NCBI GenBank assembly: GCA_034336665.1
Contig: CM067568.1
Span: forward strand, 42,822,770 to 42,886,769
Direction: 5' to 3'
Length of the DNA: 64,000 nt
Origin: Luscinia megarhynchos
Taxonomy: Eukaryota; Chordata; Aves; Passeriformes; Turdidae
In this document: piece by piece, positions 23,087 to 36,559 of the stretch
Position numbering within the stretch: the stretch's first letter is position 1
Layout: each line of letters opens with the position of its first letter
The notes under the pieces: model-generated
Database searches by the model: none
The model's input: only the letters and a program-made list of their open reading frames with translations
What the model was told of the DNA's origin: nothing
Made by a program: the position numbers and the translations under genes

Positions 23087-23675
23087 CGGGGCTGCGCAGC
23101 CCCTCATCGCCCCGGCAGCGCGCCCGCTCCGTTCCCCTTGCTGAAAGCGGGGCAGAGGGCGAGCCCAAACCGGTGAAGCTCGCCAAATTGTCCTCAGCAA
23201 CGCAGGGGTTAAAAGCAGCCGAGGGGGACGGGGGAGACGGGGAGGAAATCAAGGAAAGAAGAAAAAGAGAAAATCTAGCCTGACTTTGCCTCTTGGAAAG
23301 CTTTAGGTTGCAGCCCTGCCTTCCAAGCATTCTTTAAACTAGAAATGTGGGAGGGACTCCAGGAGAGAGAGAGAGAGATGGCTATCAACTGAATTCATTA
23401 CTGTAAACATCTCCCTGGGGTGTCAGGCAGGGAGGAAAAAAAGGCACGACTTACATTAGCAGGGAATAGTGAGATGTGAGGCATCATTACTGCTAAGATC
23501 AGCCTGCAATCCCGGCTGGAGGCAGGCGCAGGACTTGGAGGGAGCCAGACACACGCTCACACACATACTCACATACATGTGTCCGATGCCTTCTCCGACT
23601 TACGAGGGTCCTGGGTCGCCGTGCCTGCTCCTCATGTGATCTTTTCATCATTTCCAGAGGACAGAAAGAGACAGG

Positions 23676-23750
23676 AAAAAAAAAAAAAAAAGAAAGAAAA
23701 AAAAAGCTAACAACCAAAAAAAAACCAAAACCAGAAAGAAAGAAACCCCA
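23676..23750. repeat. A-rich tract between CpG-rich blocks D and E
   Basis: Runs of A broken by single G, C or T residues over about 75 bases, placed immediately left of the GC-rich block E. Stiff A-tracts of this kind tend to exclude nucleosomes. Confidence 0.7.
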
Positions 23751-24528
23751 AGACCGAGCGTAGCCGCCGTCCCCTCTCGTTTATTTTTTTACCGGAGGAG
23801 GAGAAACGGCGGGGGAAGGAGCGAGCGAACGGAGAGCAAGCGCGCTGGGGATGGCAGAGCCGCGGGCGGCGCGCCGGAGGAGGCGGTGGCGGAGCCGGGG
23901 GTAGGACGATGCCGCCGCGCCGGGGCGGAGGAAGGCGCGGGAGGCGCGGGGGTCGCTCGCAGCTCGGCGGCCGCGGGGAGCGGGCCCGCGGGGCCGGGCG
24001 GAGGGCGGCGGCCACCACCGAGGAGCGGCGGCGGCAAAGTTTTGGTGTGGGGGGCCAGAGGCGCGGAGGGGAGTTACGATCCGTGCCGGCGAGGGATTCC
24101 CAGACACCGCCAGGTACAGTTGGGATTTCATTTCTCACTCTTTTCATTTCTGGTGATTCTAGCCCCGGGCGATCTAAAACCGCGGTGCCCTGTGCCTTGT
24201 CCCAGATGGCAAGGCTGAGGAGCCGGGATCAGGCTGTGTCAGGAACACTCCTCAGAGCCCGTGCCGCACGAGTGCGGGGTCATGAACGGCCGGCGGCAGT
24301 GCCAGCAGGGTCCCCGGGCTGCTGGCTCCGAGCGCACTCGCAGCTGGCAGCTGCAGCCGGTCCCGGGTGCCGGTCTTGTCTCATGCCGAGCCGGGGGGTG
24401 CCGAGCCTGGCCCCCAGCCCCGGCAGGGCAGAGCCGAGCTCTGACCCTGCGGCAGGACAGCGGCAGAGCGCCCGTGTGAGCAGCACCGCTCTGCCCGGGA
24501 GGGGCTCGGAGAAGCGGGACCTGTAGAG
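23750..24528 (+). other. Candidate non-coding first exon (5' untranslated), plus strand
   Basis: The segment has 5'-UTR-like composition and ends at a good splice-donor sequence, GAG followed by GTGAGC, with the GT at 24529-24530. Alternative donors are a weaker CAG/GTACAG (GT at 24113-24114) and a strong GCG/GTGAGT (GT at 24670-24671). An open frame from 23909 to 24526 stops just before the donor, but its product is Arg/Gly/Pro/Ala-rich, without a domain, and looks like chance. The start coordinate is arbitrary, no acceptor-flanked coding exon was found to the right within the window, and the gene is not identified. Confidence 0.22.
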
Positions 24529-24760
24529 GTGAGCCCGGGCTTGGAGGAGGCGGTCGGGCTTAGCTCGGCGCTGCCGAGTGTTGAGGAATGTGCGCGGGGA
24601 GCCGGGAGCTGCGCCCGGCAGGAGGATCCGTCTGATCCCCATAGAGCAGGCTCCGCAGCGGGGCTGGCGGTGAGTGGGTGGGGGCGAGCCTCAGGGAGCC
24701 GGATCGAGACTTCGGAGCACAAAGGAGCCGCTCAGAGACCTGGCGAGTTAGACGGGGGTC
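23750..24760. promoter_or_regulatory. CpG-rich block E, main CpG island
   Basis: This is the longest continuous CpG-rich block. Its left part (23750-24110) is almost entirely G and C with GGAGGAGGCGGTGG-type purine/GCC-repeat sequence typical of CpG-island 5' untranslated regions. Its right end falls off quickly into AT-rich DNA by about 24770. Two strong plus-strand splice-donor sequences lie near its right end. Together these features suggest a plus-strand transcription start in the island, with the gene body to the right. Confidence 0.65.
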
Positions 24761-25179
24761 TGACAAAATGGGACTAAATAGCTGCAGGGGGCTGTGTGGG
24801 AATGGTGTGTGAATAAAAAACCAGCAGATCGCAAAAGGAAGTCAAGCAGCTGTAAAGACCTCTCTTGAATATGATATGAAACCCCATAAAAGATAAATAA
24901 ACAATCAGCAAAGTTAAGAGAATAAGATTCTCCACCTTCTTTTCAGAGTGGGAAGCAGTCAACAGGAGCTTTTAATTAATTTTAATGGAGGAAATCTGTT
25001 TTAAGGCTTACAATAAGCTAATAAATCCGAGGCACAAATCCTGTAAATTCCTGCACTGTGTGTGGAAGGTACTGATTATATTTCTTCAGATACTGCTTTT
25101 TGCGAGGCAGTGTTCAGCCAAATAGAAAGGGAGAGGTTCTTTACAGGAGGGGCAGGAAAAGATACTGAAAGCAAGTCAG

Positions 25180-25242
25180 ACCTCTCCCTCTCTACCTCCC
25201 TCTCCTGCTCTCATTCCTTCCCTCTCCTAGTCTCTCTCTCTG
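25180..25242. repeat. CT-rich polypyrimidine tract
   Basis: Imperfect CTCTCCCT-type pyrimidine sequence over about 60 bases. Confidence 0.7.
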
Positions 25243-28200
25243 AAAGTCAGGGTGTGTGTTAAAGAGAGGTTTATTTACTGTAACTGACTTTGCAGTGCTT
25301 GCAGGGAAATTAAACCAGTTTAGAGGTTGAGACTGATCAGTGTTTGGGTTTAATACACCCAACTAAACATATAAAACCCCCCACAGATTTCCATGAACTT
25401 AATTCTTTGCTTCATTCACTGACATGGTGTTTCTCCAAAGAAAGATCTGTAGTTTAAGACTAAGCTAGTGAATTGATTTTTGATATATGTATTTTTGGAA
25501 GGAGAAAAGTTCATCCTGGCATTTTTTCAAAACTTATAAAGGTACTGTACCTATGTTTCTATCTACCTTTCTTTCCTTTCTTCTTTGAAAGAGTCAATAT
25601 ATGCAATGTTATCACTGAGACATAAACTTTGCGTAATGAAAAAGATCTAAACATTGCATAATAAAAAAAAAGAAGTAGCAGTTGTGATTTTAAAGTAATT
25701 GTTTCTATGACAAAAGTGATGTTAGAATATTAGTGTTGGTCTTGCTTTTGAAAATTATGAGAGGACAGGTTTCAAGAAGCTGTATCAGTGGTTGTTCTGT
25801 GTCCTGATATGGTAACGAGGCAGTTAAGACAGTTCAGGCCTGGAGTCCTGTAGGTAAAGCAAGTCAGAGCACTGTGCAAATACAGTGTCTATAAAACTAC
25901 CTGTGACTAGAAGAGCCATCAGTGTTTTCCAAAGTCCAAGGCTTTAGCGAGAAGTGGTGCTGGAATGCACCCAGCGTTCCTAAGAGTCGCTCCTCACACT
26001 CGTACATCCCTGCATCTCGTATAAGGTGATGTTATCTGTGTTTGGCTTGGGGAAGTCTGGATCTAATTTGAGCCACTGTTGCAAGTCACATTTATATCCT
26101 GGCCTGCTGGATAGTTTGATTTAGGATGTAGGCATATCTCCTTTGCGCAACCCTACACCCTCCAGTTGGAATCTGCATTACATAGGCTATGCTTTCCTTC
26201 AAGAACCAAGAATGTGCTTGCATTCAGCTGCTTAAAATAGCAGTATCTAAAATGTGGGATGTCATTAGGGCTGACTTCCCTACCCTTCCCGCAGCAAAGG
26301 AGGGACATAGTTTTACCAAGTGAAGAAAACAAAAAGGAGTTGAAGCAAGTACAACTATCAGGCTTTTCCTGTCCTGAACTTTCTATTTAAAGGACTGTAA
26401 AGAAGGCACGCTTAAGGTAATACTGTTTCCAGGAAGGTGAGAGCTTTATTTCTTAATCACTTCTATTACCTCTTTAATCTCCAAATGAGTTCATTTTTGT
26501 CTAGGATACTTTAATGTAACTTTCATTCTTTCTCTAGGCAGATTCAAATCCAGTCCATTAGTGACCTCTATCTGTGAGAAGGGTGCAGTCAATGCTGTTT
26601 GTTTCCCTTCACCACAGTGGATTGGAAGCACAGACTATAAATTGTTTTAGTCTTTTATACCTGCAAGTCACCTAGTTTTTCAGGTTATAAATCTTGTTTT
26701 CATTGTAAACAATGCGATTTTCTAGTTTTTTAAACAGGAAAGCAAAACCGAACTCCAGTTCCAAACATGAAAGTGCTTTCAATCTGTTTCAGCTATTCCA
26801 GTGATAATAAGAAAAATATTTACAAAAATCAGAAAAATAAGAAGTAATCAGTGCTATTGAACATCAGTACTAAAATAATTGCATTTCTATTTGTTTGATG
26901 TTATAATACTTACTCTAAAGCAGGCTGAACCTGTGGGAAATTTTATTGCCCTTCAGTGCTTACATAATTGAAACTTGAGAGAAACACTCAGATCAGATAT
27001 ACTATGAGGAGAGTTTATAGTAGCAGGGTGTTTAAAAATGTTAAAAAAAATTCCAGTGCTGTCTATATTCGGAATACATGTCAGAGATCAAGGAAAAAGG
27101 GGTCTTTATAAAACAGATGGACTCTTTTAGGGGATTATTAAACCCAGCTTCCCAATACTAATTTACCTCTTGTTTATACCCACAGCTATATTCCATATTT
27201 TAGTTAGTGATTGTAAATGGCAGTTAAGGACTTGATCAGCAGAATCTTTGAGTAGATGACTACCACTGTTTGACATTTCTCAGATTGTAGTTGATTACCT
27301 CAGCACTTGGTAATGTGATGTTTTTAGGTGTTTCCTTCCCTCCCCCGGCAGTCATTTTAGGAGTTTTTCTGCAAAGCTTTTTATTTATTTCCTCAAGAAA
27401 GCAAAAGAGTTGGAACTTGCCTCAGAGGTATAAAAATTGGTTTTTCTTTTCTTTTTTAAACAAATATTTGTATTTTTTCTAATTAAAAAAAGATAGAAAA
27501 GAATAATATACAGTTGTTATTTCTAAAAGAAGACTAATTTAAAAATACACTGAAGATACAAGCTTCAGTTTCCGTAGAGCTATGTGTAACCCACACCTTG
27601 TAAGTGATTGACTTCTTTTGAAGAAAAACAACCACAAAAAGATCATCATTAAAATGATGGCATGTTTTATTCATTTATTTTAAACAAACCCAAACCTTAA
27701 TCCATTGATGATACTCAGGAAAGAAGTGTTTGAAATAACAGCTCTACTCTGTTTAACAAACTATGTTCTAATCACATCAAACAATATGCCCCAGGAATAC
27801 TACAATTTAACCTGCCACTGGTGAAAGGTGTTTGGACCTTCTTATATCTTTCTTTTTTTATTAATGGATGATTTTCCCGGTTAACAGGTTGTTTGTTTGG
27901 GGTTTTTTTCTGTCTTTTGATTCCTTCTTCTGATGTGGCCCCTTGAACTGTATCAAAATTAAATACTAGCAGCAACTTAAAACAAATCCATCATGCTCTA
28001 TTCAACATTCCTGAAAACTTAATGATGCAGAACAAGGTCTGTAAAGTTTCCCTTTTTAAAAGAACTCTTGTCTTCAACTCTACCTAGAAACAATCTTCTG
28101 TATATTTTACTTCAAGGTATGACTGCTTCATTTGGTTTGGGATTTTTTTCATAAACCTTTTCTAGCCTAGTTTAATGCAGGATGTATTTAAAAATACATG

Positions 28201-29552
28201 GGACACAGAAAATTGTTTATTGTTCAAAGGCACTGTCTTTGAAACTGCTTAAGTCCTTTCACAAAAAACAGCCTGTCTTTTGATATACAAGATCAGATCA
28301 TTGCCAGATTTGATCCTGGTTAGTGTTTTGTAGGAGCTGCCCCTTTCTAAGTAGAATATTAGATGTCTCAGATGATATTCTGACCTGGCCTTCAAGTCAA
28401 CAAGCAACTTTCATAACTCTTAAACACCAGCTAACTATTCACAATATAAATTATCATTGTAATTTTATGCAGCAGTTGTGGATTAAAGACTCCAGTCAAA
28501 ACATTTTGAAGAAAAAGAAAAAAAATTTGAAAGATAGTTCAGGCAATAATCTGTGGATTGCTGTGATTGTCTGCACTGTGTTTCTGCAAATCCTGGCCCA
28601 GGCAGAGACATACCTTGAGCCACAGAATTTAGTACTTACTTCCTTTTATCTTCATTTATTTTTGAATATATCACAGTGAAAATGTTTGGATGAAGTGACA
28701 GAAGTTCTACTCTTTGGCCAAAGTTCTTTATTATGTCCAAGTTGTCATTGGTAACCTAATGATCTTAACAATATCATATAGACATCAAGCTAGTTCCTTC
28801 TAGGTGACTAAGTTAGTCTAAGACAATTCCAGAAATTCTCTTCAGACAAAAATTTTCAAGATTTTTTTAATGTCTGAGACCTTGTGGGAGCATTACAAGC
28901 AAAAGTTTTTGAAGATTCATATTCAATTTATTGGACATTCATTGTCATGTACATCTGTGTTCAGAAAAGCCTGGGCAGGCTGATGCTACACTCTTCTCTT
29001 GTAGCAAATACTGTAAACTGTATGGAAGTGCTGCATGACCTCTTGAGAGGAGGGAAGGTGAGAGCTCTGAATGAAAAGCCTCATCAGCACCTCCTGGAAA
29101 CAGAAGCCAGTGTGCTGCAGTGTTGGTCCCAGCTCTCACTGGCAGCTTTTGTCATCCCTCCACAAAACCTACAGGTCAAATAAACTAAAGAGTAGAGGTT
29201 TTTCTGGCAGTACTTCCTGCTCTGCACCACACAGCTGCACGAGCAGCTGCTACCTGGCCAAGCTGTTCCATTAGAGTTAGCCATGAGACATCCTCCTTAA
29301 AGGGGTTGTCTGTGGGGAAGGTGCTCCTAGGAATGTCCTAGGAATGCTGGGGGCTGTGGTGATGCTCATGCACAGTCTTCAATCTGCACACAAGTTGCAG
29401 AGGATCAAAACATGGTCAAATTGCAGTCACAGGGTCATCAATTGAAGACCTGTAGGTTCAGAGTACAAATATTTCTTTCTCTTAAGATTTCCTGTATGTT
29501 TTTTTGCTACTGAGAAAAAGGTGACCTTTACAATGTCATTGGAAACTAATGC

Positions 29553-29566
29553 AAAAAAAAAAAAAA
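29553..29566. repeat. A14 homopolymer
   Basis: Fourteen consecutive A residues, without a recognisable retroposon body beside them. Confidence 0.75.
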
Positions 29567-29626
29567 TCAATCTCATACTGAGAGTACATGAGAATTAGTA
29601 TGCAGTTTTGAAAAATAAATGTAGGT

Positions 29627-29655
29627 TATATATGCATATACATGCATATATATAC
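29627..29655. repeat. TATATGCA-type alternating tract
   Basis: Imperfect alternation of TA and GCATATA units. Confidence 0.65.
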
Positions 29656-32600
29656 AATTTTTTGTATGTGTTACATATATAGGTGACTGTGACTGTCTAA
29701 TCATAGAGGTCAGACATTTCAAAGCATCTATAATTAATATTAATTCAAAAATAATTTTGTTGGTGAACTGCAAATCAAATTAAACAATAAGAAAGAAGGT
29801 CTACTGTTCCTCCAGTGTGTTGGAAATTTCTCTACTGGGTGAAAGAGCTGAGGTGCTCCCAAGAGACATTGCTCCAGAGGTTAGTGGAAAGAGTGTGTAG
29901 CCAACTTACCTGTGCTTAGGAAATACAACTTCACAGCTGAAGAACTGCATTTTAAATGATTGTACTTGATTCTAGACTCAATCCTTCTCTCTTTTGCTGG
30001 CAAGTTAATTTCACAGACACTCTTCTCATTATTAGGTATTACTCATGTGAGTAATGGTTTAAATACCCCAAAGTGATGTCATTTAGCTGTAATTGGAGAT
30101 GATACAACCCCAACAGCATGTCCCTGGTTGTACTAATGTATATATGCTTTCAATAGTAGTTTCTTCATGTGTGTACAGGAAAACAAGCTGTGTTGGTAAA
30201 AGTAATTAAAGTTGCTAGAATTGTGTTTTTATTAGGATTGTAGCAGTAGATGTGTTTGTCACAGGCACAGCATGCATAGGTACACTTCTGTAAAAGTTAT
30301 CTGTGGTCAAGACATCATCTGTGCACATCATTTAATGAATTATTATTCTGGTGAGTGAGGGAGTTTTAGTGAGCCTGTTTCCTGCCTTAAATGCTAACTG
30401 AAACCATGTCAGATGTCTCTAAATGAAGGAGTATTTGCTAGCAGTACCTTATAATTTCATGTGTGATCTAGGAAGTTTTTCCTAGGTGGTGCTTCTTGTG
30501 TCACTGAGAGATTTGCATCCAACTAAATGTACCCTATTTAACAGTCTTGTTCATCTGGTTTCACAGGTCATCTAGGTTTAACCTTATCTTTAACCACTTA
30601 GCTTTGGAGTCAGGCACAAATACTCCAAGACTACACATTATTTCTTGAGCCATATCAGTTGATAACTTGCTTTTAAGTTTCATCATTTGTTAAGTAAAAA
30701 AAACATAAAAACCCCAACAAAATCCAAAACATTTTAATACCTGAATTGGTCTTCTTAGATCCAGTGATTGTAGGACACCAATTAAATATATTACAGTTCC
30801 ATATGCATATTGCATCATGTTGTACAGATCCATTAATGTAAGCCCCCACATTATTCACTGGAGATGAGAAAGTGGAGGCAGAAAAGACAGGAAAGGTTAA
30901 CCAACAGCTCACACTTCTCTCTCTAGAATGTTCATAACATTTTCTTTCTTAATTTAAACTTTTGCAATATGTCATCATTTTATGCTTTGAACTCCCCATT
31001 AAAAATTATTTCCAAAACAAAATAAGTAAACTAAGTAAATAAAATGTGGTATTATCCAGTCTGATAAATTTCTCCTCCTTTAATACAGATTTAGTTGTCT
31101 AAGAATAGATTTCCTCAAGGTGAAGATGAGTATAGAGTGAGGGACTGCTAAAATTTAACAGAACATGATCATATACAGACAGTCATTCTCATATGTACTG
31201 CTAAATCCTCTGTATCAAATTGGTATATGCCTAACAGTGATCTTTGAAATAGCTCATTCTGGCCCAGTGCCATGCTGCTCAGTGAAGAGCTGCTTCTTGA
31301 ACTGTTCAACAGTAAATTGAAAAATGCATTTTGCCAGTAGAATTCGTCTTTTTTTAAATTTCATTTTTTTATTTGAGAAATCACTTTCGCTGTTCAGCAA
31401 AACTAATTTCAAAACCTTATTATTTATCAGTGGTGCAGCAGAATTACAGTCTTTACTCACGGAAAGAAGTGCCTAACAGTATAGTTTTGAAAATACTTAG
31501 GAAAGAAAAAAGCATTATGAACACCTTTCATTCTTTTAAGAATGTGCACTTTGAATGCCACAGACAGAGCCAAGTCCCTTTTAATTGCCCAGAGATGCCT
31601 AAGCATCTGTGGCAGAGCATCTGACAGAAATGTTACTCTAGTTCCTTTATCCATGTTGAGTCGTATAAAAATCTCCTTTTTAAAATATTTTTTCACATGA
31701 TATGATATATTTAAAATAAGAAAAATGGAAATGCATGCATGGGGGCACACTCACACACACATACGAAAATACAGAAAAATAAACTAAAAAGAGATTTTCA
31801 AGATAATTAGAGTAGCAAAAGACTATTTAACAAAGTCTATTTCCTTCTGAAGTTTAGTTAGAATCTTCCTCTTTTATTGTTTAACAAGGTAGTGGGGCAA
31901 ACACTGCTGAAGTTTGAAATGGAAACTGTTATATGAGTTTTTTTAGTTTGTTTGGATTTATACTGTAGTGCTTTCCCTCCAGAGTTAATACAAAACAGTT
32001 TTCACTAGTATTACTCCATTCAATACAGTCTTAAGAAAAATGTTGAAATTTAATTTAATTTTAAGTTCTGGATACAGCATTCTGTATCCCTTTCTTGTGT
32101 GATAACCTAGAACTTTAGTTTTCAGTTGTGTATAACTCCAGGAAAATGCAGTTGTTGAAAACTAAATAAAGGCACAAAAAAAAGCAACCAAAACCCACTA
32201 AAACAAACCCAAAGGCAAAACCAAAGGACACCCAAGCCCACAGTTCAGGAGCTGTGGAAATCTCAATGCTAACAAGATGGTTGTTTTCTGTTCTACATTG
32301 GATAATCTTATCAGTATCTATTTAACTTTATATTTAGTACCACATACAGTTTTGTCTGTTATCACAGGAGTCAAACACTCATCTCTATTCTCAGATCAGC
32401 ACAGTGGATCTTTATAAATCTGGAATAAATGAGATGTTAGAGTTGCTGCCAGCAGCTCTGGCAACAGAGCTGTTGATCTGCCCAGATTCTCTTTCCTGCA
32501 AAAATGTCTTATCAGCAGATCCACACGTCCTACATGGTGTGACTATGAATTTACAGATAAGAGGACAGAATGACTAAAAGTGGATGGATGGCATGATCAT

Positions 32601-35600
32601 AAATAGGTCATGAGGTTACCAACTGTGGAGCTTGATCCTGAGCACCAGGAGAGGCAATTATAAATTTCAGAGCCCTTCAAAGGACAAGGAGGTCTCTAGG
32701 CAGAGGAGTTTTAACTCTTCACCCTTCATTTGTCCAAAACTGAAAGTACATAAATCAGTCTGTGTGGGCAGAGATGACTATGAAATTCATAACCACTCAT
32801 CTCTGTGACATTGATGGAAACTCTATTGAATCAAATGCTTAGATATTCTAATTATGAACCTCTGATATTCAGAACTTCCCTTGGGCCATCAATATCTTGT
32901 ATGCAATCATATTTTACAAGCTGCAGAATGATTTTCTGGCTGTGCATGTGCTGACCCAGAGAAGACATCCTCCAGTGCAGCCAACCAGCTGCAGAAGGAT
33001 GATCCTGTTTGAGCACTAGGAGAATAAACACTTTTAAATTTCAGATAACATCAGTGTCAGTTCACAGGCTGCTTAAGTCTTGTGAAAAAATACTTGGCAG
33101 TCTTGGGAAGGGGTGTTTAAATATAGAGCTGTGTATTGTCTTATGTTGATTGATAGCCAATGCTTGTTGAAAGACATCCTTTTAACTCTCTCAGTGCCAT
33201 GCTAAAAGATTATCTCCTGTTTAATACAATAGGAAATAAAGACCTGGAGCCTCGCTATGAAATTTGCCTTCCCACTGTCTGGGGTACTTTTATTGGCATG
33301 TGTTTGTATTCTGGTAACAGCATACTAACTCTCCTATTTCTCTATTTCACTGTCTCTATTTTTTAAATACATGTGGCAGCATAGGCTGAATCATAATTTT
33401 TAGTTAGCTCTTCACTTAAGAAGGATCTTTCTTTTAAGCTAGAGTTCATCCTCTTATGTCTGTCGTGTCAGCTGCATTGAGGACAAGTATCCTAAAGATA
33501 CTATCAAAACTGAAATAATAATGCTCATGGAAGCTTTTATTTTCATTTAAATATTTCTCATATCATTTTTGAAAGTCAAGTATTGAAGTATTGTGCCAAG
33601 GGAAGATAAAAGCTGGAAAGGGAAAGTAACTAGAAAATCACTGAAAAACAGGATGGAAGTGAGTAATCAAATTTGTCCAGACCAAATTAAGTCCAGAGAT
33701 AAACAAGTTTATGTGAACAGAAAATCAGTTTCCTAGTGAGCACAGTTTTAACCACTTATGCTGTTATTCACCTGAGAAGAAAATGACTGCCATGAGAGGG
33801 AGAAGTAGGACTGCACCTTCTAGAGGAAGCTAAGATGGGACAAAAGGATCTGTTGCATTCCCCTAATTGTTTCTGTGGTGGGCATAGCACTTCTGCATTA
33901 TCACACAGTTAATGTTCTCAGTGAACCTCTAGAACAGAACTCTTGCTGGTTTTGTGAGTCTGTTGCTTTTTAGCCTATTCCCTATTAATATTATTCTGTG
34001 TTCTCATTTTCGTGTCTTTAGAAACTATGCATTTTAACCATAAGAAAAACAGATACAAAGTAAAGATGGGATGGATAAATTAGTGAGAAACTAGACTTAA
34101 ATTTTCCTCTCAGGAATGGGTTTATCCACAGAAAGTGTGTTTATGTGGATAAATCAAAGGGGAATAATTAATATTATTTGTTATTTAAAGTATATACTAT
34201 AGATCCTGTTATCTTTTCTTGTTAGGCATCCTGTCTGAAAGAGATTATATATTCCTTATGTGAAAAAAAAAAAAAACTGAATTAGGGGAGCAATGGGGAC
34301 AGTGCCATGGGAGCAAATGACCCCAGAGTGGGTCTTTATTACTGTTGTTTATAAGAAACCCGGTGAAGGAAATGTTCATTGTGCACTGCGACATTCAGAA
34401 TTGTGATGTTTTTTCTCCATCATCAGTACATTCATTCTGTCCTGCTGATTAAATCACTGGCTAAGTCAAACGTTGATCAGACTCTGTACTTTGGTCTGCA
34501 GTTTGCTTTTGCCTCTTGCAGCTGTAGGCAGGGCAGAATTCAGCACTGGATTTTTCAGCCAGGGGCAAAAAAGTGGTACAGACTGAGGACTAAACCAGCT
34601 GCAGAAAATCCCTGTGCATGTACATATGGGAGGGTTGGCATTTCTCTTCCCCCAGGCACAGCAAATGCCCACAATCAGCATCAGCACCAAGTCTGAGCCC
34701 TTAATATGAAGGAAGGAGATAATTCATGGTGAAAGCTCTACTAAAGATATATGTCCTTGCTTTGTTAGTGAGGCTGTGCATTTTTTTTTACAGTGTCAGC
34801 TTTCTCCATGAGTATTGTGGTAGCAATAATATTTGGAACAACATGTAATTCTAGTTATTTGCTTGCTTATTATCTTGCAGAAAGTCCAGTAAAGAAGCTG
34901 ACTAGGACTCAGTTACTGTAACTGTAAAAGAGAAAAAAAAAGCTCAGCGGAAAAATGGCAACTTATGAGTTAACATGTTAGCCCTTCATTCTTTCAGATC
35001 AAGCTTCCTGTGAGTAATAAAACACAAGGCAGATGAATTTGGCTGGTCTCAGTCAAGCCTCTCATGGATAGTTGCCCACACGGGAATAACTACTGCATAG
35101 ATTAGCTCTGTGAATAGTTCCAGGACAGGTGTGGGGCTGAACTGCTTTGGCAGAGCTGTGCCAGGGAACTTGTCTGTGATTATTTGCTCGGTGGTGTCTG
35201 CCTTCCCCTTTCATGAGCACTAAAATTTAGCCAAACACGCTTTTAAGTAACTGATTTTAAGAAATTGGAGAAAACACAAATTTTGTAAGATTAGCAAATA
35301 CTTTATTAGACAATTCAGACAAATGAAGTACAAGTGGAAATTAAAATACCCTACTAGGGTAAGAAATTAGTCAATATGTCATTCCTGACAACAGAAACAG
35401 TGTTACAGTTTCTGATGCATCTTTCCTAACATTCTAGAAGAAATAACAAAAAAGGGAAATATTTCAAAAGCTTACAGGGGGAGTAAATGACACAGGGTTT
35501 CTCTTGCTGAATACCAAAGCTTTTTCTTACTATTTGAAATCCAGGCATAGTCTTTGGTGATCTGTATGAAATGAAAGGTGGACTCAGGTAAACCCACCAC

Positions 35601-36559
35601 TATTAACAGAGCCTTATTTTCCAGTCCCTGTCAGAAGTGAAAAGATTTGTTAGGTAAGGAAGACAAACTGCTCTTTGACCTCCACATGCTCTTCTTCCTC
35701 TGTTCTTACAGATGTGAGCCTCAGTCAGACTGTACATGTCCTTGTAAAAAGCACATTATCAGAAACAAAGTCTGCACTATTTTTCCTGACATACAGCGAG
35801 GGAACGTAAACATAAGAAAGGAGGAAGAGTTTAGAGCAGCATTTGATCAATGAATTCTGATGCACAAGCAGATTCAGAAAACTGCTTGATACTGGATGTG
35901 TAGCAGCACTTGTGTAAATCAGGGCTCGACCAGTTTACAGCTAAATTATTCACAACATAAAACCAAAAAGTTCTCTGTTGAGCTCCTTGTTAGAGCCATG
36001 ATTGTAGGCCAGCCTTCCTTCTTAAATAAAAAGGGGAAAGGATTGCAGTCTGGGAGCTGACACTGCTGTTTGTGCCCTGGCTTCCTCAGAATCAATAGAG
36101 GACCCTGCTCTTCAAATCTCTCACACAAAGTAAATATTTTTTTCTTGATTTAACTGGAAACGCTTGGGCATGCAATTGCCTAAGGCCAGGTTTACAGCAC
36201 TGCTCTAGTTATTTGCCACACAGTTTGGAGTTTCAGAGTCATCTCTGGAGTAATGTATTGAGGCATCTGTTTTATACTGCAGTTATGATCCTTAGATCCA
36301 TCTCATAGCAATTTCTATGCCCATTGTGGCTGATATGTTTTCCATGGCATTTTTCATGCATTCCACTATTGCTATAACTAATGCAGCTTGATTTTCACAG
36401 GCATGTGACCCTTTTGGGCAAGTAATATGGCTCTAAAAATGTACCAGCTTAACTGTCATCTCCTTCTGCTAGAGGACTTCAGACATAATGGCTTTATCAA
36501 TGCAACAGTAGACTTTTGCCACTTGCAGTAAATTTCAAACCTATCAGTTTTAATGAATT

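Larger units (their letters stand above)
22530..23270. promoter_or_regulatory. CpG-rich block D, containing YY1-type site and minisatellite
   Basis: Dense CpG sequence beginning with a purine-rich GGAGGAAGG-type stretch, then a GGCGGCGGC element, a YY1-type motif, and a 39/41-bp minisatellite that fills about half of the block. The part before the minisatellite (22560-22750) is not repetitive and is the best candidate for a true core promoter here. No TATA box is evident, as is usual for CpG-island promoters. Confidence 0.65.
24761..36559. other. AT-rich, repeat-poor tract right of the CpG domain, no coding exon seen
   Basis: If a plus-strand gene starts in the CpG domain, this would be its first intron. 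The tract holds a CT-rich stretch at 25180-25242, A-runs at 29553-29566 and 34263-34276, an alternating AT tract at 29627-29655 and an A/C-rich low-complexity stretch at 32165-32230. A GC-richer block at about 28900-29350 has open frames on both strands but no recognised domain. Confidence 0.5.

Noticed and set aside
22197..23330. A 377-codon minus frame and a 222-codon plus frame over the same DNA
   Set aside because: Both run through the minisatellite and the (CA)n tract. The 39- and 41-base units switch the reading register and the peptides are repeat translations without a domain.
23909..24526. A 205-codon plus frame in the main CpG island
   Set aside because: Arg/Gly/Pro/Ala-rich composition, no recognisable domain, and competing frames of similar length on both strands. 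More likely a GC-rich untranslated region.
35647..35853. A Cys-containing 68-codon frame preceded by an acceptor-like TTCTTACAG
   Set aside because: An in-frame stop in the alternative register follows the acceptor immediately, no donor pairs with it, and the Cys spacing matches no domain I recognise.
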